Source of the DNA: Rana temporaria
Lineage: Eukaryota > Chordata > Amphibia > Anura > Ranidae
DNA length: 64,000 bases
Reading direction: 5' to 3'
Assembly (NCBI RefSeq): GCF_905171775.1
Contig: NC_053490.1
Coordinates: 156,928,469-156,992,468 of the forward strand
A program made the position numbers and the translations under genes. Numbering within the stretch: position 1 is the first letter of the stretch; each line of letters opens with the position of its first letter. This document shows, piece by piece, positions 47,051 to 58,755 of this stretch. A model generated the notes under the pieces. That model searched no databases and was not told where the DNA came from. It saw nothing but the letters and a program-made list of their open reading frames with translations.

Positions 47051-47884
47051 GCACAAATTTCAGATAATTTTATGGAGAGGACTTAGAAAATATAACCATG
47101 CCAATGGTGCAACAGAAAACATATAGCACAGTGAGGAAGGTTTGTGGTCCAGGATGATAGGACAGTCAAAATGTGGTTCCCCCCCACAGTTGCAGAATGC
47201 CGTCCGCCCGCATCCCGGACGCTTTATGGGGGCACTAGACTAATTTGCCTAACAGTGTAGCGCAAGCCGCGGGGACTCTTTTCGTGCTGCCCCCCTGCAA
47301 AGTGCTGCCCTAGGCCTGGGCCTTGTCAGCCTAGGCCAGGATACAGCATTGCCTGATCTAATATAAATCTGCTTGATTTAGCTAAAAAAAACATTTGACA
47401 TGAGGAAAATGGCATGCTTTTGGATAGGTATTTGCTGACCAATCAATGCCAAGTAAATAAATGAATTGTTTCTCTTGGACTTTATCAGGGAAGGGGGACT
47501 AAACAGCTTCCAACTATTAGGGACCAATTAAAGTCAAGCATTAAAAGGAAATAATATGGTGATATGCCCAGTCAGAAATTTTCAACCTAAAACTCAAAAA
47601 TGTATGTCATGATCCAAAAGACACAAAAAAAAACAAGGTGCTTTATACGAAAAATTCTATTTTCATTTTAGTACGGTTAGGTTAAAGTTGTGAGAGTAAT
47701 CTCATTGAAATGCTATGGTATAATCTGATTTAGGCTATTGAAGCAATACATCACAAAAGTATGGAGCTTTTTGCAATACAAAATAAGCAAACTACTTCTT
47801 AAGAATTATGCAGACCTGGGTAGCAGCTGCAGAACTATTTTGTTTGAAATGAATACCAATAATTGATATAAAGGTGTGCATGCA
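47051..47884. other. spacer, partly old repeat
   Basis: 47160-47350 (CCGCCCGCATCCCGGACGC, GGGCCTTGTCAGCCTAGGCC) resembles a degraded repeat. The rest is AT-rich. No gene. Confidence 0.35.
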
Positions 47885-48010
47885 TATATATGTACATAGT
47901 TGGTTAGGTTAAATAAAGACACCAGTCCATCCAGTTCAACCCTGTTCAACATTAAAAAAAGAAAAGCAAATGTTGGCTTTAATGTACTAGGTGCATAGCA
48001 TCCTAATTAG
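47885..48010 (-). mobile_element. CR1/L2-type LINE 3' end
   Basis: CATAGTTGGTTAGGTTAAAT then ACCAGTCCATCCAGTTCAACC is the reverse complement of the 3' block seen at 45640-45720. Confidence 0.65.
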
Positions 48011-49640
48011 ATTGGCTATTATTTATTTTAATCACATAGATGACGATTAGGTCACTTTTTTACATTTTAAATTGTAAATATATATATACAAGTATATACC
48101 ATCACAATATAAATATGACTAGACATATAAAAAATCCTATGGCTAACACGATTCGCTTAGTTTGTGGTCATTTATAAAGTTAACATTCTGTGCAAACTGT
48201 AGCTTTATAGACACAAGCCAAATGCTTTATGACACCTGAAATGTAATTAACTATATTGAATTTAAATTAGATTTGCAACTGAGCTTAAATGTGAACTTAT
48301 CTGCTACCAGATATGACTGCCAACCAATCCAAACCATTTACTATGTTCAATATCCATTAAACACTCTTTTTATAGCTCACAACATTTGCTTACCTATTAA
48401 GAAAGTGTTTAATCAGGGCTATGCTGAAACACAGCTCTTGTGATTTAAAGTATTTCAGTTCATATGCTATCGAGCTGTCCAAATCTGATCAAATATGATA
48501 TTGTGATATTGTATAATAGGAACCCGTGGGAGATTAAAAGAGGAGACAATGACTCTGACACTTCACTAACTCATCTAAATTAGAGCAGTTTCCTCCACAC
48601 TGACAGGCCTAACGGACAAAGTATACAGACTTTATATTTGTATTTATTTATTTATTTTATTTACAGCACTTGAGAGTGAATAACGTCAGGTTCAATTTCT
48701 TCTTTACCTTCCAAAAATGAATGCTGTACTACTAACGTGCCTGGGGGAGTTGCCAGTTAGAAAATATGCACTATGCTTAATATAAATAGAAGGGCTTATG
48801 TTGTCTGGAAAGGGAAAAAAAAATATATAACACATAGCATAAAATTGCTAACTTGGCTGACTCCATAATTAGTTTGGAGATCTGAGCTTGTGATGGATGA
48901 AAAGATACAGCACTTGTAGCAGAAGGCCTTTGCCTATTGACAACTCAGCTATGGATATATCATTTCCATCCGTGTCATCCTGCCAGGCAATTTGGTCTGT
49001 ATCCTGAATAAAGTCCAGAGCCCATCTGGAGTCAAGGCTGTGAAGTGTGATGATTGATGTCAGATAGCTTTTGTTGGGTGGCCTAATGCCCGCTCATTTA
49101 AAAAACGATGTTCTATCAAGCTATACATAAAACTTTAATCTGGATATTCACTGAAAGTATTAAACAGAAGTGTGGAGGCTTAACAAATCCAGGGAACATG
49201 CCATGCCAATTATATTGAGCTGGGAGGTCACCAGACCACTGAAGAGATGTGGAAATCAAAACAACTATATTCCAGCCCTGCGGGGATAGGGGAAGAGGAA
49301 TCTTTCAGCAAAGCAACATTTTAAACAAACATAAAGGCTTTATATGAATCCATACATCTTGCCCCGGGATATAATGCACAGCGTATAAACTGCTAACAAC
49401 AATCTTCCGCACTATAAAGAACAACCCATTTCCAGTGTGTGTGTGAAGTGTTTCCAAGGTCAATACTATAGTATGACAAGAAGACAGATAAATGTGAAAA
49501 TATGATAAAAGCCTGTAATATGTAAAATTTGCTGAACCAAAATCCATTCATTTGACTATATTTTTATTTAGCAAATCAAATTCACCCCTATGGTGTACAT
49601 GTATGTTTTTTTTTATCATTAATATTATTATTATTTATTA
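48011..49640. other. repeat-poor stretch, possible conserved non-coding DNA
   Basis: No repeat recognised for about 1.6 kb. 48840-49140 is compositionally even and complex (TTGACAACTCAGCTATGGAT, CATCCGTGTCATCCTGCCAG). A short TATTTATTT tract lies at 48640-48662. No open frame of note. Confidence 0.4.
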
Positions 49641-49649
49641 TTACAGGTA

Positions 49650-49890
49650 CTTATATAATGGCCTCAAGTTACGCAATCCTTTACGTACATATTGTACATT
49701 CACATCGGTTCCTGCCCTCAAGGAGCTTGCAATCTAAGGTTCCTAACTCACACTCATACATACACATACTAGGGCCAATTGACACAGGATCCAATTAACC
49801 TACCTTTGGAGTATAGGAGGAAACCAGGGTACTTGGAAGAAACCCAGGCAGGCACAGGGAGAACACGCATACTCCAGGCAAGGTGTGTCA
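49650..49890 (-). mobile_element. old interspersed repeat (GGAGGAAACC family)
   Basis: CCTGCCCTCAAGGAGCTTGC, then CAATTAACCTACCTTTGGAG, TAGGAGGAAACCAGGGTACT and GGCACAGGGAGAACACGC. This string is a widespread vertebrate repeat whose exact LINE/SINE name I cannot assign. Confidence 0.6.
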
Positions 49891-50273
49891 TGGTTGGGAT
49901 TGTTGGGATGTATTTTAACAACTAGGAGCTATTGACTAAAGAATATGTTAGGCGACAACTAAGAGAAACATTAGTCTCCTGCACATGTCTGTAACAGCTC
50001 AGTAGGCTATAAGTATTGTTCTACTGCATGACTGGGTAATCTTGTAGAACTTTGCTGCCCTCTAGGGATGTCCTATGACCACTGAAAAATAATCAAAACA
50101 AAAGAGGGTGCATAGGCCTAGTGCATTATCACACACATTTTATATATAAAATAGATGTAAAAAACTACTCACAAACACATGAGATAAAAGTGCTTGTTCA
50201 GCCACTCACCCGTGGCTTGGTACTTCCAGATTGGACAATCACCAGTACAAAAGTGGGAAACCTCAACGAGGTC

Positions 50274-50325
50274 CCTGCAGGCTGATGTGTTTCAAAGGGG
50301 ATTCCATCAGAGCCAAGCAACAAGT
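50274..50325 (-). ncRNA. hammerhead-ribozyme-like motif, left arm (decayed)
   Basis: On the minus strand: GCTTGGCT, CTGATGG (last A changed), a shortened stem II, then GAAACACATC and AGCCTGCA. Helix I strands GGCT and AGCC are complementary. The CTGA box is intact where the right-arm copy has TTGA. Stem II is damaged by a deletion, so activity is unlikely. Confidence 0.55.
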
Positions 50326-50792
50326 GATCTTTCAATCCCATTTATATACACACAAGAGAGTAAGCATTCTGACATGCCCACAGCATGGGAACCAACGTTC
50401 CCTCCCCTTAGTGGGAGGAGTAAGGTCATGGGGGAAAAGAGGGAACTGTTATTATCATCGGAATATAAAAATAAAACATAGACATAAAAATCTGCATGCA
50501 TGTATAAATATATCTATGTCTCTCTCATCTAGGGTAAATAAAAGGAATACACATATCTCCCTATATAGATCTATTTCTTATAACAGGGATGCAATATTAA
50601 GTGCAATATATAGATTTAGGCATAGCTAATTCATGTCAATGTTTTATTTTCTGTTAATGATAACAGCTCCCTTTTTTCCCCTATGGCTTTACTACTCCCA
50701 CATAGGGGGAGGGACATTTGGTTCCCATGCTGTGGGCATGTCAGAATGCTTATTCTCTTGCATGTATATAAATTGGGCTGAAAGATCACTTG

Positions 50793-50844
50793 TTGCTTGG
50801 CTTTGATGAAGAAGGGATCCCCTTCGAAATGCATCAGCCTGCAA
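50793..50844 (+). ncRNA. hammerhead-ribozyme-like motif, right arm
   Basis: Helix I: TTGC-TT-GGCT (50793-50802) pairs with AGCC-T-GCAA (50836-50844). Core TTGATGA (50103-type C3 changed to T; positions 50803-50809), one extra A, stem II GAAGGG-ATC-CCCTTC (50811-50825), GAAA (50826-50829), a 2-bp helix III (A-T, T-A; loop GC), then ATC with predicted cleavage after 50835. The C3 change would weaken or abolish cleavage. The covarying helices make chance unlikely. Confidence 0.65.
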
Positions 50845-51399
50845 GGACCCCAGAGAGGTTCCCACTTTTGTACTGGTGATTATCCAATCTGGAAATACCA
50901 AGCCACAGATGAGTGGCTAGACAGGCGCTTTTATCTCATGTGTAGTCGTTTTTTAAATACATTTTTTATTAAAATTTGTGGGATAATGCACTAGACTTGT
51001 GTGCCCTCTTTGGCTTTAATATGTTAGGAGACACTGACACAAATATTAAAAAAGTAGGCCAACTTCAAATGGTTAATGATCTAAGTTATCAATATAATCT
51101 GATATAAAATCATAAAAAAATTAAACAGCCTTTATGTATTATTATCTATTGTAGTCTAGCAATCTGGCAGACTTCTATGAGTAGACGTTCACATTTAATC
51201 TCTCGATTTTGAAACTCAGATGTTGTTTAAAAAGTTTGTTTTAGTTGAGCAAAAGCTTGCTCCCAGAAAAAATGTCAATATCATCATATCATTAATGTTA
51301 TTCTCAATACATTTTTGAAAAAAAGATGAACTAATATCTGCGCAAACTTAAAAATAATAATACAGAAACAAAAGCAGCTAGCACAATTTGTGGATAAAA

Positions 51400-51805
51400 C
51401 AAACAAAAATAAAAGTTCAATAGTGCAGCGTTCTAGTGAGTTGAATTAAATAATAATCTCCGAATGAGTATGATCATCAAAGTAGTTGAAACAAAGGATA
51501 GGAAGCATCCAAAACTCATGAGGATCCAAAGGTATATATTGCGTTCATCAGCAAGAGTGTTACCAAAAAATGCAGAGAGGAAACAGCAATAGTGAAGCCC
51601 GTAGGTAAAAGCAACATTTATATAACAGGTTGACAGGCATCAAAACATAAAAGGATTCTGTGGCAGCGTACTTGTGGTGTGTTTCTATGTCTGCACATTG
51701 AAATCTTGGTGGAGGTCCTTTGTTTTAACTACTTTGATGATCATACTCATTCGGACATTATTAATTAATTCAACTCACTAGAGCGCTGCACAATAATTTT
51801 TTTCT
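51400..51805. mobile_element. foldback element, related tail
   Basis: The left arm 51410-51500 (AGTGCAGCGTTCTAGTGAGT, CGAATGAGTATGATCATCAA) mirrors the right arm 51717-51803 (TTGATGATCATACTCATTCG, ACTCACTAGAGCGCTGCAC). The ACTAG-AGCGCTGCAC tail matches the right tail at 58625. A half hammerhead (CTGATGA followed by ACGCAATATATAC, minus strand, near 51553) lacks GAAA. Confidence 0.65.
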
Positions 51806-52191
51806 GAATTTTAGACATACATCGAACATAAACAACATAAGCGGGTATGTAGCAAAGTAAGTAATCGTTCTCAAGAAAGCTCCTTGAATAAAGAGGAGAA
51901 ATAAAATAAAACACAGGCAAAATAATAACAGTGAAAGAACATACAATAGTACACAAAGTGGGATGATATACTTTAACATGTTCCATCCATATGGTCTCCA
52001 AAGAGGAGGTTGAATCAACACTTTAACAAAAGATATACAACAACATTATCATTTATTGGGCAAGCAAAATAGTGAAGAATTAGGTGGTCGACCTTTTACA
52101 AAGTCATCATGCCAGCTGAGCCATGGTGCCCATCTTTGTTTTTCCTGTAGATAGGCATTTTTAGTTGTAATTGCGTCATTGTGATGACATC
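51806..52191. other. spacer
   Basis: Unassigned AT-rich sequence. The 135-codon minus-strand frame at 52049-52456 runs into the next element and has no motif. Confidence 0.35.
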
Positions 52192-52194
52192 TAA

Positions 52195-52589
52195 TGCCCC
52201 GTACACACGATCGGAATTTCCAATGGGATATAATCCGATGGAATTTTTTGTCGGAATTCAAGCTGTCTTGCATACACACTGTCAGACCAAATTCCGACCG
52301 TCCAAAATGTGGTGATGTAAAAAACAACGACGAGCCGAGAAAAATGATATTCAATGCTTCCGGGCATGCGTCAACTTGATTTTGAGCATGCATGGGTTTT
52401 TTCTCCGTCGGAGTTGCACACAGACGATAGGAATTTCCTATGGGTTTATTTTCCATCGGAAAAAAAATGTTCTATTTTTAAACACCGATGGAAAAAAAGT
52501 CCGATGGGGCCCACACACGATCGGAATTTCCGATGAAAAAAATCTATCAGACTTTTTTCATCGGAAATTCCAATCGTGTGTACGTGGCA
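52195..52589. mobile_element. palindromic MITE, TGCCCCGTACACACGATCGG ends
   Basis: Ends TGCCCCGTACACACGATCGG / CAATCGTGTGTACGTGGCA with TAA on both sides (52192-52194 and 52590-52592). The arms repeat GGAATTTCC/GGAAATTCC and CCGATGGAA. Related by design to 27800-28367. Confidence 0.85.
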
Positions 52590-52817
52590 TAACAGTGTTG
52601 GGGGTTGGTTAGATTTCCAGAGTCTGGTCAGTGACAATCTGGCTGCAAGAAGGATGTAAATCGTCACTTTGCGGGAGGTATACGGTCAATGGCTAGGTTT
52701 AGAATTGCTAAGTCAGGTGTTGGGGAAATGGTAAGGCCTGTATTATTGTGAGTTTTAAGTGGACAAGATCTATCTGTTGTATGGAACGGCTTTCTCACCC
52801 AGCAAATGTATCTCTTA

Positions 52818-53298
52818 GGCCGGGTACAGACGAGCAAACATGTACGATGAAACCGGTCCGTCGGACCGTTTTCACCGTACATGTCTGCCCGGGGATTTCT
52901 GTATGGTGGCTGTACTCACCATCATACAGAAATCCGCGCGTAAACAATACGCGGGGCGTGTCCGCGCCGTCGCCACTACGATGACGCGGCGACGTGGGCG
53001 GCCCTGCCAGTTCAATGCTTCCACGCATGCGTCAAAGTCATTCGACGCATGCGAGGGATGGCGGGCACTCGGACATGTACGGTAGGTCTGTACAGACAAC
53101 CGAACATGTCCGAGCGGGCAGGATTTCAGCGGGCTGTTTTAAAACAAGTCCAGAAATATTTGCCCGCTGGAAAAAGGCCCGGCGGGCAAATGTTTGCTGG
53201 AATCCTGCCCGCTCGGGCCTACACACGACCGAACATGTCTGCTGAAACTGGTCCGCGGACCAGTTTCAGCAGACATGTTCGGTCGTGTGTACGGCCCA
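52818..53298. mobile_element. palindromic MITE, GGCCGGGTACAGACGA ends
   Basis: Ends GGCCGGGTACAGACGAGCAA / GGTCGTGTGTACGGCCCA with TTA on both sides (52815-52817 and 53299-53301). Arms: ACATGTACG, GGTCCGTCGGACCG, CATCATACAGAAATC mirrors, ACGCATGCGTC. Close relative of 23008-23477. Confidence 0.85.
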
Positions 53299-53363
53299 TT
53301 AGAGACACAGAAGATCTAAAAATCTACTTTGCACAGTTTGGCTTATGTAAGTAAAAATATTAG

Positions 53364-54071
53364 GGGGCAGATCCACATACATCTGCGCCGGGCGCAGCGT
53401 ATCTAAGATACGCTATGCCGCTGTAACTTACTTTTGTTTGGTTTGAATCCTCAACGAATTTGTGCCATAAGTACCGGCGGCGTAGTGTATCTGTTGCGGC
53501 GTAAGGCCGCGGAATTCAAATGGAAGAGATGGGGGCGTGTTTTATGTTAATACGTCGTGACCCGACGTAAACAACGTTTTTTTAACTGCGCATGCGCCAT
53601 CCCTGGGGGTATCCCAGTGCGCATGCTCCAAATTAAACCGGAACCAGCCAATGCTTACGACGGTGACGTCATTCTACGCAAATTCCTATTCGCAAACGAC
53701 TTACACAAACGACAAATTCAAAATTGTACGCGGGAAGGACGCCCATACTTAACAATGAGTACGCCTCAGAACAGCAGCTTTAACTATACGCCGGAAAAAG
53801 CCGAACGCAAACGACGGAAAAAAATGCGCCGGGCTGACGTACGTTTGTGGATCACCGTAAATAGCTAATTTGCATACTCGACACGGATTTCGACGGAAAC
53901 GCCACCTAGCGGGTGCCGAAAAATTGCATCTAAGATCCGAAGGCGTACGAAGACGTACGCCTGTCGGATCAAGCCGAGATGCCGTTGTATCTGGTTTTGA
54001 GGATTCAAAACAAAGATACGCAGGAATTTTGAAATTACGCCGACATATCAATAGATTTGTGGATCTGCCCC
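53364..54071. mobile_element. palindromic CpG-rich MITE, GGGGCAGATCCACA ends
   Basis: Ends GGGGCAGATCCACATACA / TTGTGGATCTGCCCC. The right flank is TTA; the left flank TTAG may be the same site with one extra G. It carries CGCGTATCTAAGATACGC and GCGCATGCGCC. The 103-codon frame at 53557 is a shadow. Confidence 0.78.
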
Positions 54072-54251
54072 TTAATAACTAGAGAACTATCCAAAGCTAG
54101 CAGTGGTTACTAAGTAGAGCAGCAAGAAGACAACAAAACCACCACAGCACACCATTCATCAGGAGCTACTGATGAGAAACAACTTCCGTTACACTTCGCT
54201 GGGTTCCATGATGCCTTCACTCTCCTCACTCTTTCATTAATTAAACTCAGT

Positions 54252-54627
54252 GGGCCAGATGCACATACATTTCGATCGGCGCAGAGTATCAGAGATACAC
54301 TACGCCGCCGTACCTTACCTGGCGTATATTCGAATCCTCAGCGAGTTTGTGCCATAAGTTACGGCGGAGTAGTGTATTTCTGGCAGCGGATTTCAAATTG
54401 GGCGGGTTGGGGGCGGGTTTCATTTAAATGAAGCGCGTCCCCGTGAGTAACGTCCATCCCTATTCACGGATGACTTACGCAAAAAAAAAATTAGACGCGG
54501 GAACGACGGCCATACTTAACATGGCAAGTCTATCTATACGCCGCAAAATACCAGCTTTAAGTACCAGCTGAAAGTAAGCCGGCGTATTAGTAGATACGCC
54601 GGTGTACTACCTATGTGGATCTGGCCC
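54252..54627. mobile_element. palindromic CpG-rich MITE, GGGCCAGATGCACA ends
   Basis: Ends GGGCCAGATGCACATACA / TATGTGGATCTGGCCC with AGT on both sides (54249-54251 and 54628-54630). Body AGAGATACACTACGCCGCCG and GCCGGCGTATTAGTAGATAC. Shorter relative of 53364-54071. Confidence 0.8.
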
Positions 54628-54630
54628 AGT

Positions 54631-55120
54631 GTTTCTTTTATCTACCACATGTTAAATTACAGCCTGTGCATATTATCTATCTGCCTGTGACAACGTACCA
54701 ATTCCTAATTTTTTACATTCCAGCAATGATAGATAAATTAAGTATGTACCACGTACTTTAAACTCTAAATAAAATATCAATTACTGTATTTCTATCTTAC
54801 AATTATATTAGGATATATGCATTAGGTAAATCAAGAAAACACCATGTCAACCTTGACCCTACTGTGCAAACAAAACGGAAAAAAAATGGGTTCAGTACCT
54901 CTAATCACATAGACAATTGAACTAAGTATGACATTTGATATCTAAGCAACTCTAATAATACATTTCTGAGAAACTACAGAGAAAACAAAGTACATACTAA
55001 TATTTTATCATTTGCATTTAAAACATTCAAAAAGAAATGTGCAACAGGCTGATGACAGTTATATCACATCCTGCTATTAGCAATATTTACTACTAATTCT
55101 ATTACTATTGAAATTATAGC
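54631..55120. other. AT-rich spacer
   Basis: Nothing recognised. Confidence 0.4.
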
Positions 55121-55124
55121 TTAA

Positions 55125-55635
55125 AGTGTTTCTTAACCCAGGGCCCTGCATTCATTATCTCACTATATCTGGTCTCCCACAGTACACAGAACACGGAAAT
55201 GCAATTATTTTAGTAAATATAAACTGCTAAATACCTTTTCTCATCAGCAGTATGTAGCAGTCTTGTGACTTCTATCAGTGTCTGGTCAACCTTGTAGGAG
55301 GAGTTTTCATTCTGCACTCACTGTCCTATATGGATGCAGGACCCCTGACCCTCTGTCTGGACAGTGCTGATTGGCCCTGTGCTGATCACATGCACCCTCC
55401 CAAGAAAAATAAAAAAACTCTCTAGCAATACACACATGTGCTGAGTGCCCCCGGCTCTGTATTATCAGGCAATATATTGGACAGTGGAAGGAGAAGAGGA
55501 TCAGAGGAGACAGCTTTTTTTACACAATGTAAAGGATTAACCTATTAGGTTTCACAGTGAGTATAACAGTGAGTATTACAGGCATGCTTTACTGCATATA
55601 CAGACTGATTTTACTGTTGTGGGTTTAGTAACACT
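55125..55635. mobile_element. T2/Kolobok-like MITE (first of three)
   Basis: Starts TTAAAGTGTTTCTTAACCCA (TTAA 55121-55124) and ends TGGGTTTAGTAACACTTTAA (TTAA 55636-55639). It shares its right TTAA with the next element. Confidence 0.82.
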
Positions 55636-55639
55636 TTAA

Positions 55640-56130
55640 AGAGGATGTAAATCCCATTCATGAAATTTGACCTAGGCACATATATTGACATTGTTTACTT
55701 ATTTCTCTCCAAAGCACTAAGTCCTGTGTCTCACTGCTGCTCCGTTAATCTGTTATCAGCATTATAACTTCTGACAACTTCTCAGACACAGGAGATAAAA
55801 GCAGCTGAAAATTAGGGAGGGTGCTATAAATAGATTAGCAGAGAGCTTGTCTATTAATAGCACAGCTCTGCAAGTTTCTTCTTTTCTCTGCCTATGTGGG
55901 GAGTGTGTGCCTTTCCTCTAATCAGCTGTCACATAGTGTATGTCCATACTCCTCTCCCACTGCTGAAACAAAAAGAAAGATTTCTAACACAATGTTCATT
56001 TTCTAAAGAGTCTAGAAAGCTGAAGACAGCAGATATACAAATAAAACCTATGTATGGAGATTTGTTTCATCCCTGTGTATCATCTGAGGCTGTTCACTTC
56101 ACTGGGTATATGTGAGGGTTTACAACCACT
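55640..56130. mobile_element. T2/Kolobok-like MITE (second of three)
   Basis: Starts TTAAAGAGGATGTAAATCCC at the shared TTAA (55636-55639) and ends GGGTTTACAACCACTTTAA (TTAA 56131-56134). Confidence 0.82.
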
Positions 56131-56150
56131 TTAAGCATATGATCATTTAA

Positions 56151-56544
56151 AGAAGTATTGTCAAATCTATTTTGGCTATGCTTCTCCTTTGGAATGAAGG
56201 AGCACTCCTGTGACCCATTTTCAACTGACAGCAAGCTAAAGTCAAGTCCGTTGAGAGCAGACATGACTCAGCGGGTCCAGGCTCTGAAAACCTGTGAGGA
56301 GGGAGTGTAGGCAGAACCAAGTTGCACTGTGTGTTTGTCTATGGATGCACACAGCCAGGAGTGCCCCAATAGCACACAGACTTCAGAAGGAACACTCGGA
56401 GAAACAGAGGTGCTGACAGTGACGGCAGGGGACTACAGAAGAGCAGGTAAGCCACCGCTCTGTGCAATACTATTGCACAAAGCAGGTGTGTATAACATGT
56501 TTATTAATTGAATTACAGAAAAACATGTAAGGTTTACAATTACT
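56151..56544. mobile_element. T2/Kolobok-like MITE (third of three)
   Basis: Starts TTAAAGAAGTATTGTCAAAT (TTAA 56147-56150) and ends AAGGTTTACAATTACTTTAA (TTAA 56545-56548). Twelve bases separate it from the second element. Confidence 0.78.
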
Positions 56545-56548
56545 TTAA

Positions 56549-56949
56549 AGCATATCAGCATATTGAGCTATTTAAAAAATAGAATAAACTGCAGGCTTAT
56601 AATATTTCACAGTGTTAGTTTTCCAAAATATATGAAGTTCCCAAATACTTGAATAATTTAAATGCTCAAATATCCAAAATCTCAGTGGATCTGTTGTGCA
56701 TTGAAAGCTACAAAGCAACTTACAAAATCTATAATTATAGAGCTGCACTCTTTAATCTATCCTTTTCCTTCCAACCCTCTCTAGCTGCTCTTTCAATATC
56801 TTGATGATATTAAATGTGCCGAAAATAAAACCCTCCTCCCTCTCCCATACTTATCCTATTAGCCTTTAGTCACAAACGGCTCAATAAATAAAATATCCCC
56901 ATCATACCTATTCACTAGTTGTGGGTAGATAATTTGATACAATGTTTAA
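56549..56949. other. AT-rich spacer
   Basis: Nothing recognised. Confidence 0.4.
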
Positions 56950-57207
56950 TAAAGTGTTCACTCTAAAGCAAAATACATTTTATTAAATATTTAGTCATTT
57001 GTATACAATGCAGCTTAGAAGCATATACTGTATAATACACCCTATAAAATGCCAAAAACATATGCAATTATACAAATAAAATGCATAAAATGTGAAAAAA
57101 ATTATAATTAAAAGTCCTTTATAAATGTGAAAGACATATACTTAATCACTCTTCAGTTCATTGAAACATCCACAAGCACACAAAAAAGTGCAATAAATAT
57201 ATGAATA

Positions 57208-58658
57208 AACAAAAACCAAAAGGTTGACGCTGCGCTAAATAAAATATTGAATTCTAAATGTAAATAGCTGCTAGCACTAAATTGTGTACAACAACTTGGT
57301 AACATAAAAAAGAAAAAAACAGTGCAGCGCTAGTGAGTGATATTGTGCTCATATAAATTAATAATAAACAAAAAAAGTCATTCTGGAATAAACTGAAAAT
57401 ATAGCCAGAATAGGAAAAAACATAAAAATGCAGATGGATATATGAAGAAAAAGTCTTAAAAAGCCACGAAACAAAGTTCATATGACTCTATCCAGTAATT
57501 TTCCTTGTGAAAGAGAAGTGGATTGTGCAGACAATGTGAAAGACTCTTGATTGATGTGAGGTAAGCTGTCACCAATACACCCGTGAGGAAGGATAAGATT
57601 GCCTGCTTACCAGATGAAAAGACTGTTTTGCATCAGTCTAATAGGGCCTGTGGGAAGTCTGGTCTCCCAATACCTTAGCCGTCAAGATAACCACGGTATA
57701 GCTCAGCATACAATCCGAAGAGTCATAAACCAAAAAAAAGAGAAGAAGGACCTCTCATAGCGTATAACGTTTAAAAATAAAAGAGGGTTTAATAAAAATT
57801 GCACTTACAATTAGGCAATATAAATACAGCATGGATAGCAAAACGTCTCCGATCTCTTGTTCCGATGCTTCTCGCTACTCGGTCAGGAAAACACAGCCGG
57901 CGTTCAGGACGGAACGCGATGACGTCACGGCACCCTACGATCGTTTCGTCGCTAATGGACTTCAACGGGGGAGTAAGCCGGATGTACTCCCCCGTTGAAG
58001 TCCATTAGCGACGAAACGATCGTAGGGTGCCGTGACGTCATCGCGTTCCGTCCTGAACGCCGGCTGTGTTTTCCTGACCGAGTAGCGAGAAGCATCGGAA
58101 CAAGAGATCGGAGACGTTTTGCTATCCATGCTGTATTTATATTGCCTAATTGTAAGTGCAATTTTTATTAAACCCTCTTTTATTTTTAAACGTTATACGC
58201 TATGAGAGGTCCTTCTCTTTTTTTTGGTTTATGACTCTTCGGATTGTATGCTGAGCTATACCGTGGTTATCTTGACGGCTAAGGTATTGGGAGACCAGAC
58301 TTCCCACAGGCCCTATTAGACTGATGCAAAACAGTCTTTTCATCTGGTAAGCAGGCAATCTTATCCTTCCTCAGGGGTGTATTGGTGACAGCTTACCTCA
58401 CATCAATCAAGAGTCTTTCACATTGTCTGCACAATCCACTTCTCTTTCACAAGGAAAATTACTGGATAGAGTCATATGAACTTTGTTTCGTGGCTTTTTA
58501 AGACTTTTTCTTCATATATCCATCTGCATTTTTATGTTTTTTCCTATTCTGGCTATATTTTCAGTTTATTCCAGAATGACTTTTTTTGTTTATTATTAAT
58601 TTATATGAGCACAATATCACTCACTAGCGCTGCACTGTTTTTTTCTTTTTTTCTTTTT
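57208..58658. mobile_element. head-to-head foldback element with 14-bp target duplication
   Basis: The arms 57303-57975 and 57985-58656 are almost identical inverted copies around a 9-nt centre (AGCCGGATG). Exact 14-bp direct repeats TAAATATATGAATA flank the whole unit (57194-57207 and 58659-58672). An unmatched 95 bp occurs only on the left (57208-57302, with GCTGCGCTAAATAAAATATT). The right end is TCACTAGCGCTGCACTG then TTTTTTTCTTTTTTTC. Mirrored 69-codon frames on both strands are a product of the palindrome. A degenerate hammerhead-like core lies just outside the centre. Confidence 0.85.
57932..58027. ncRNA. degenerate hammerhead-like core, mirrored
   Basis: Right copy: CCCCCGTTGAAGTC, loop, GACGAAACGATCGTAGGG. 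GAAA and a helix III of ACG/CGT followed by A are intact. CCC and GGG could form helix I. The CTGANGA box is reduced to TTGAAG. The left copy is the exact mirror. Activity is not expected. Confidence 0.4.
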
Positions 58659-58755
58659 TAAATATATGAATAGCCAATCTTTGAGATTCACTTACCAAAT
58701 GACTCCTTAAATGAGTTGTAAAGGAAAACATGTTTTTGATGAAATTACTGTTTAC

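Larger units (their letters stand above)
49958..51017. mobile_element. hammerhead-bearing foldback element
   Basis: The left arm (about 50102-50490) mirrors the right arm (about 50625-51010): CTGACATGCCCACAGCATGG versus CCATGCTGTGGGCATGTCAG, and GTGCATAGGCCTAGTGCATT versus AATGCACTAGACTTGTGTGC. Each arm carries a hammerhead-like motif pointing outward. Near-exact 16-bp direct repeats (AATATGTTAGGCGACA at 49942 and AATATGTTAGGAGACA at 51018) flank the unit. An unmatched 144 bp occurs only on the left. No reverse transcriptase. Confidence 0.72.

Noticed and set aside
53557..53868. 103-codon frame rich in Lys/Arg
   Set aside because: Inside the 53364-54071 MITE; the basic composition comes from CGC/ACG-rich repeat sequence.
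57799..58161. Identical 69-codon frames on opposite strands
   Set aside because: They are mirror images created by the palindrome, not two genes.
57208..58658. Twin-primed L1 inversion as explanation of the palindrome
   Set aside because: Twin priming inverts part of one copy; here two nearly complete copies face each other around a 9-nt centre.
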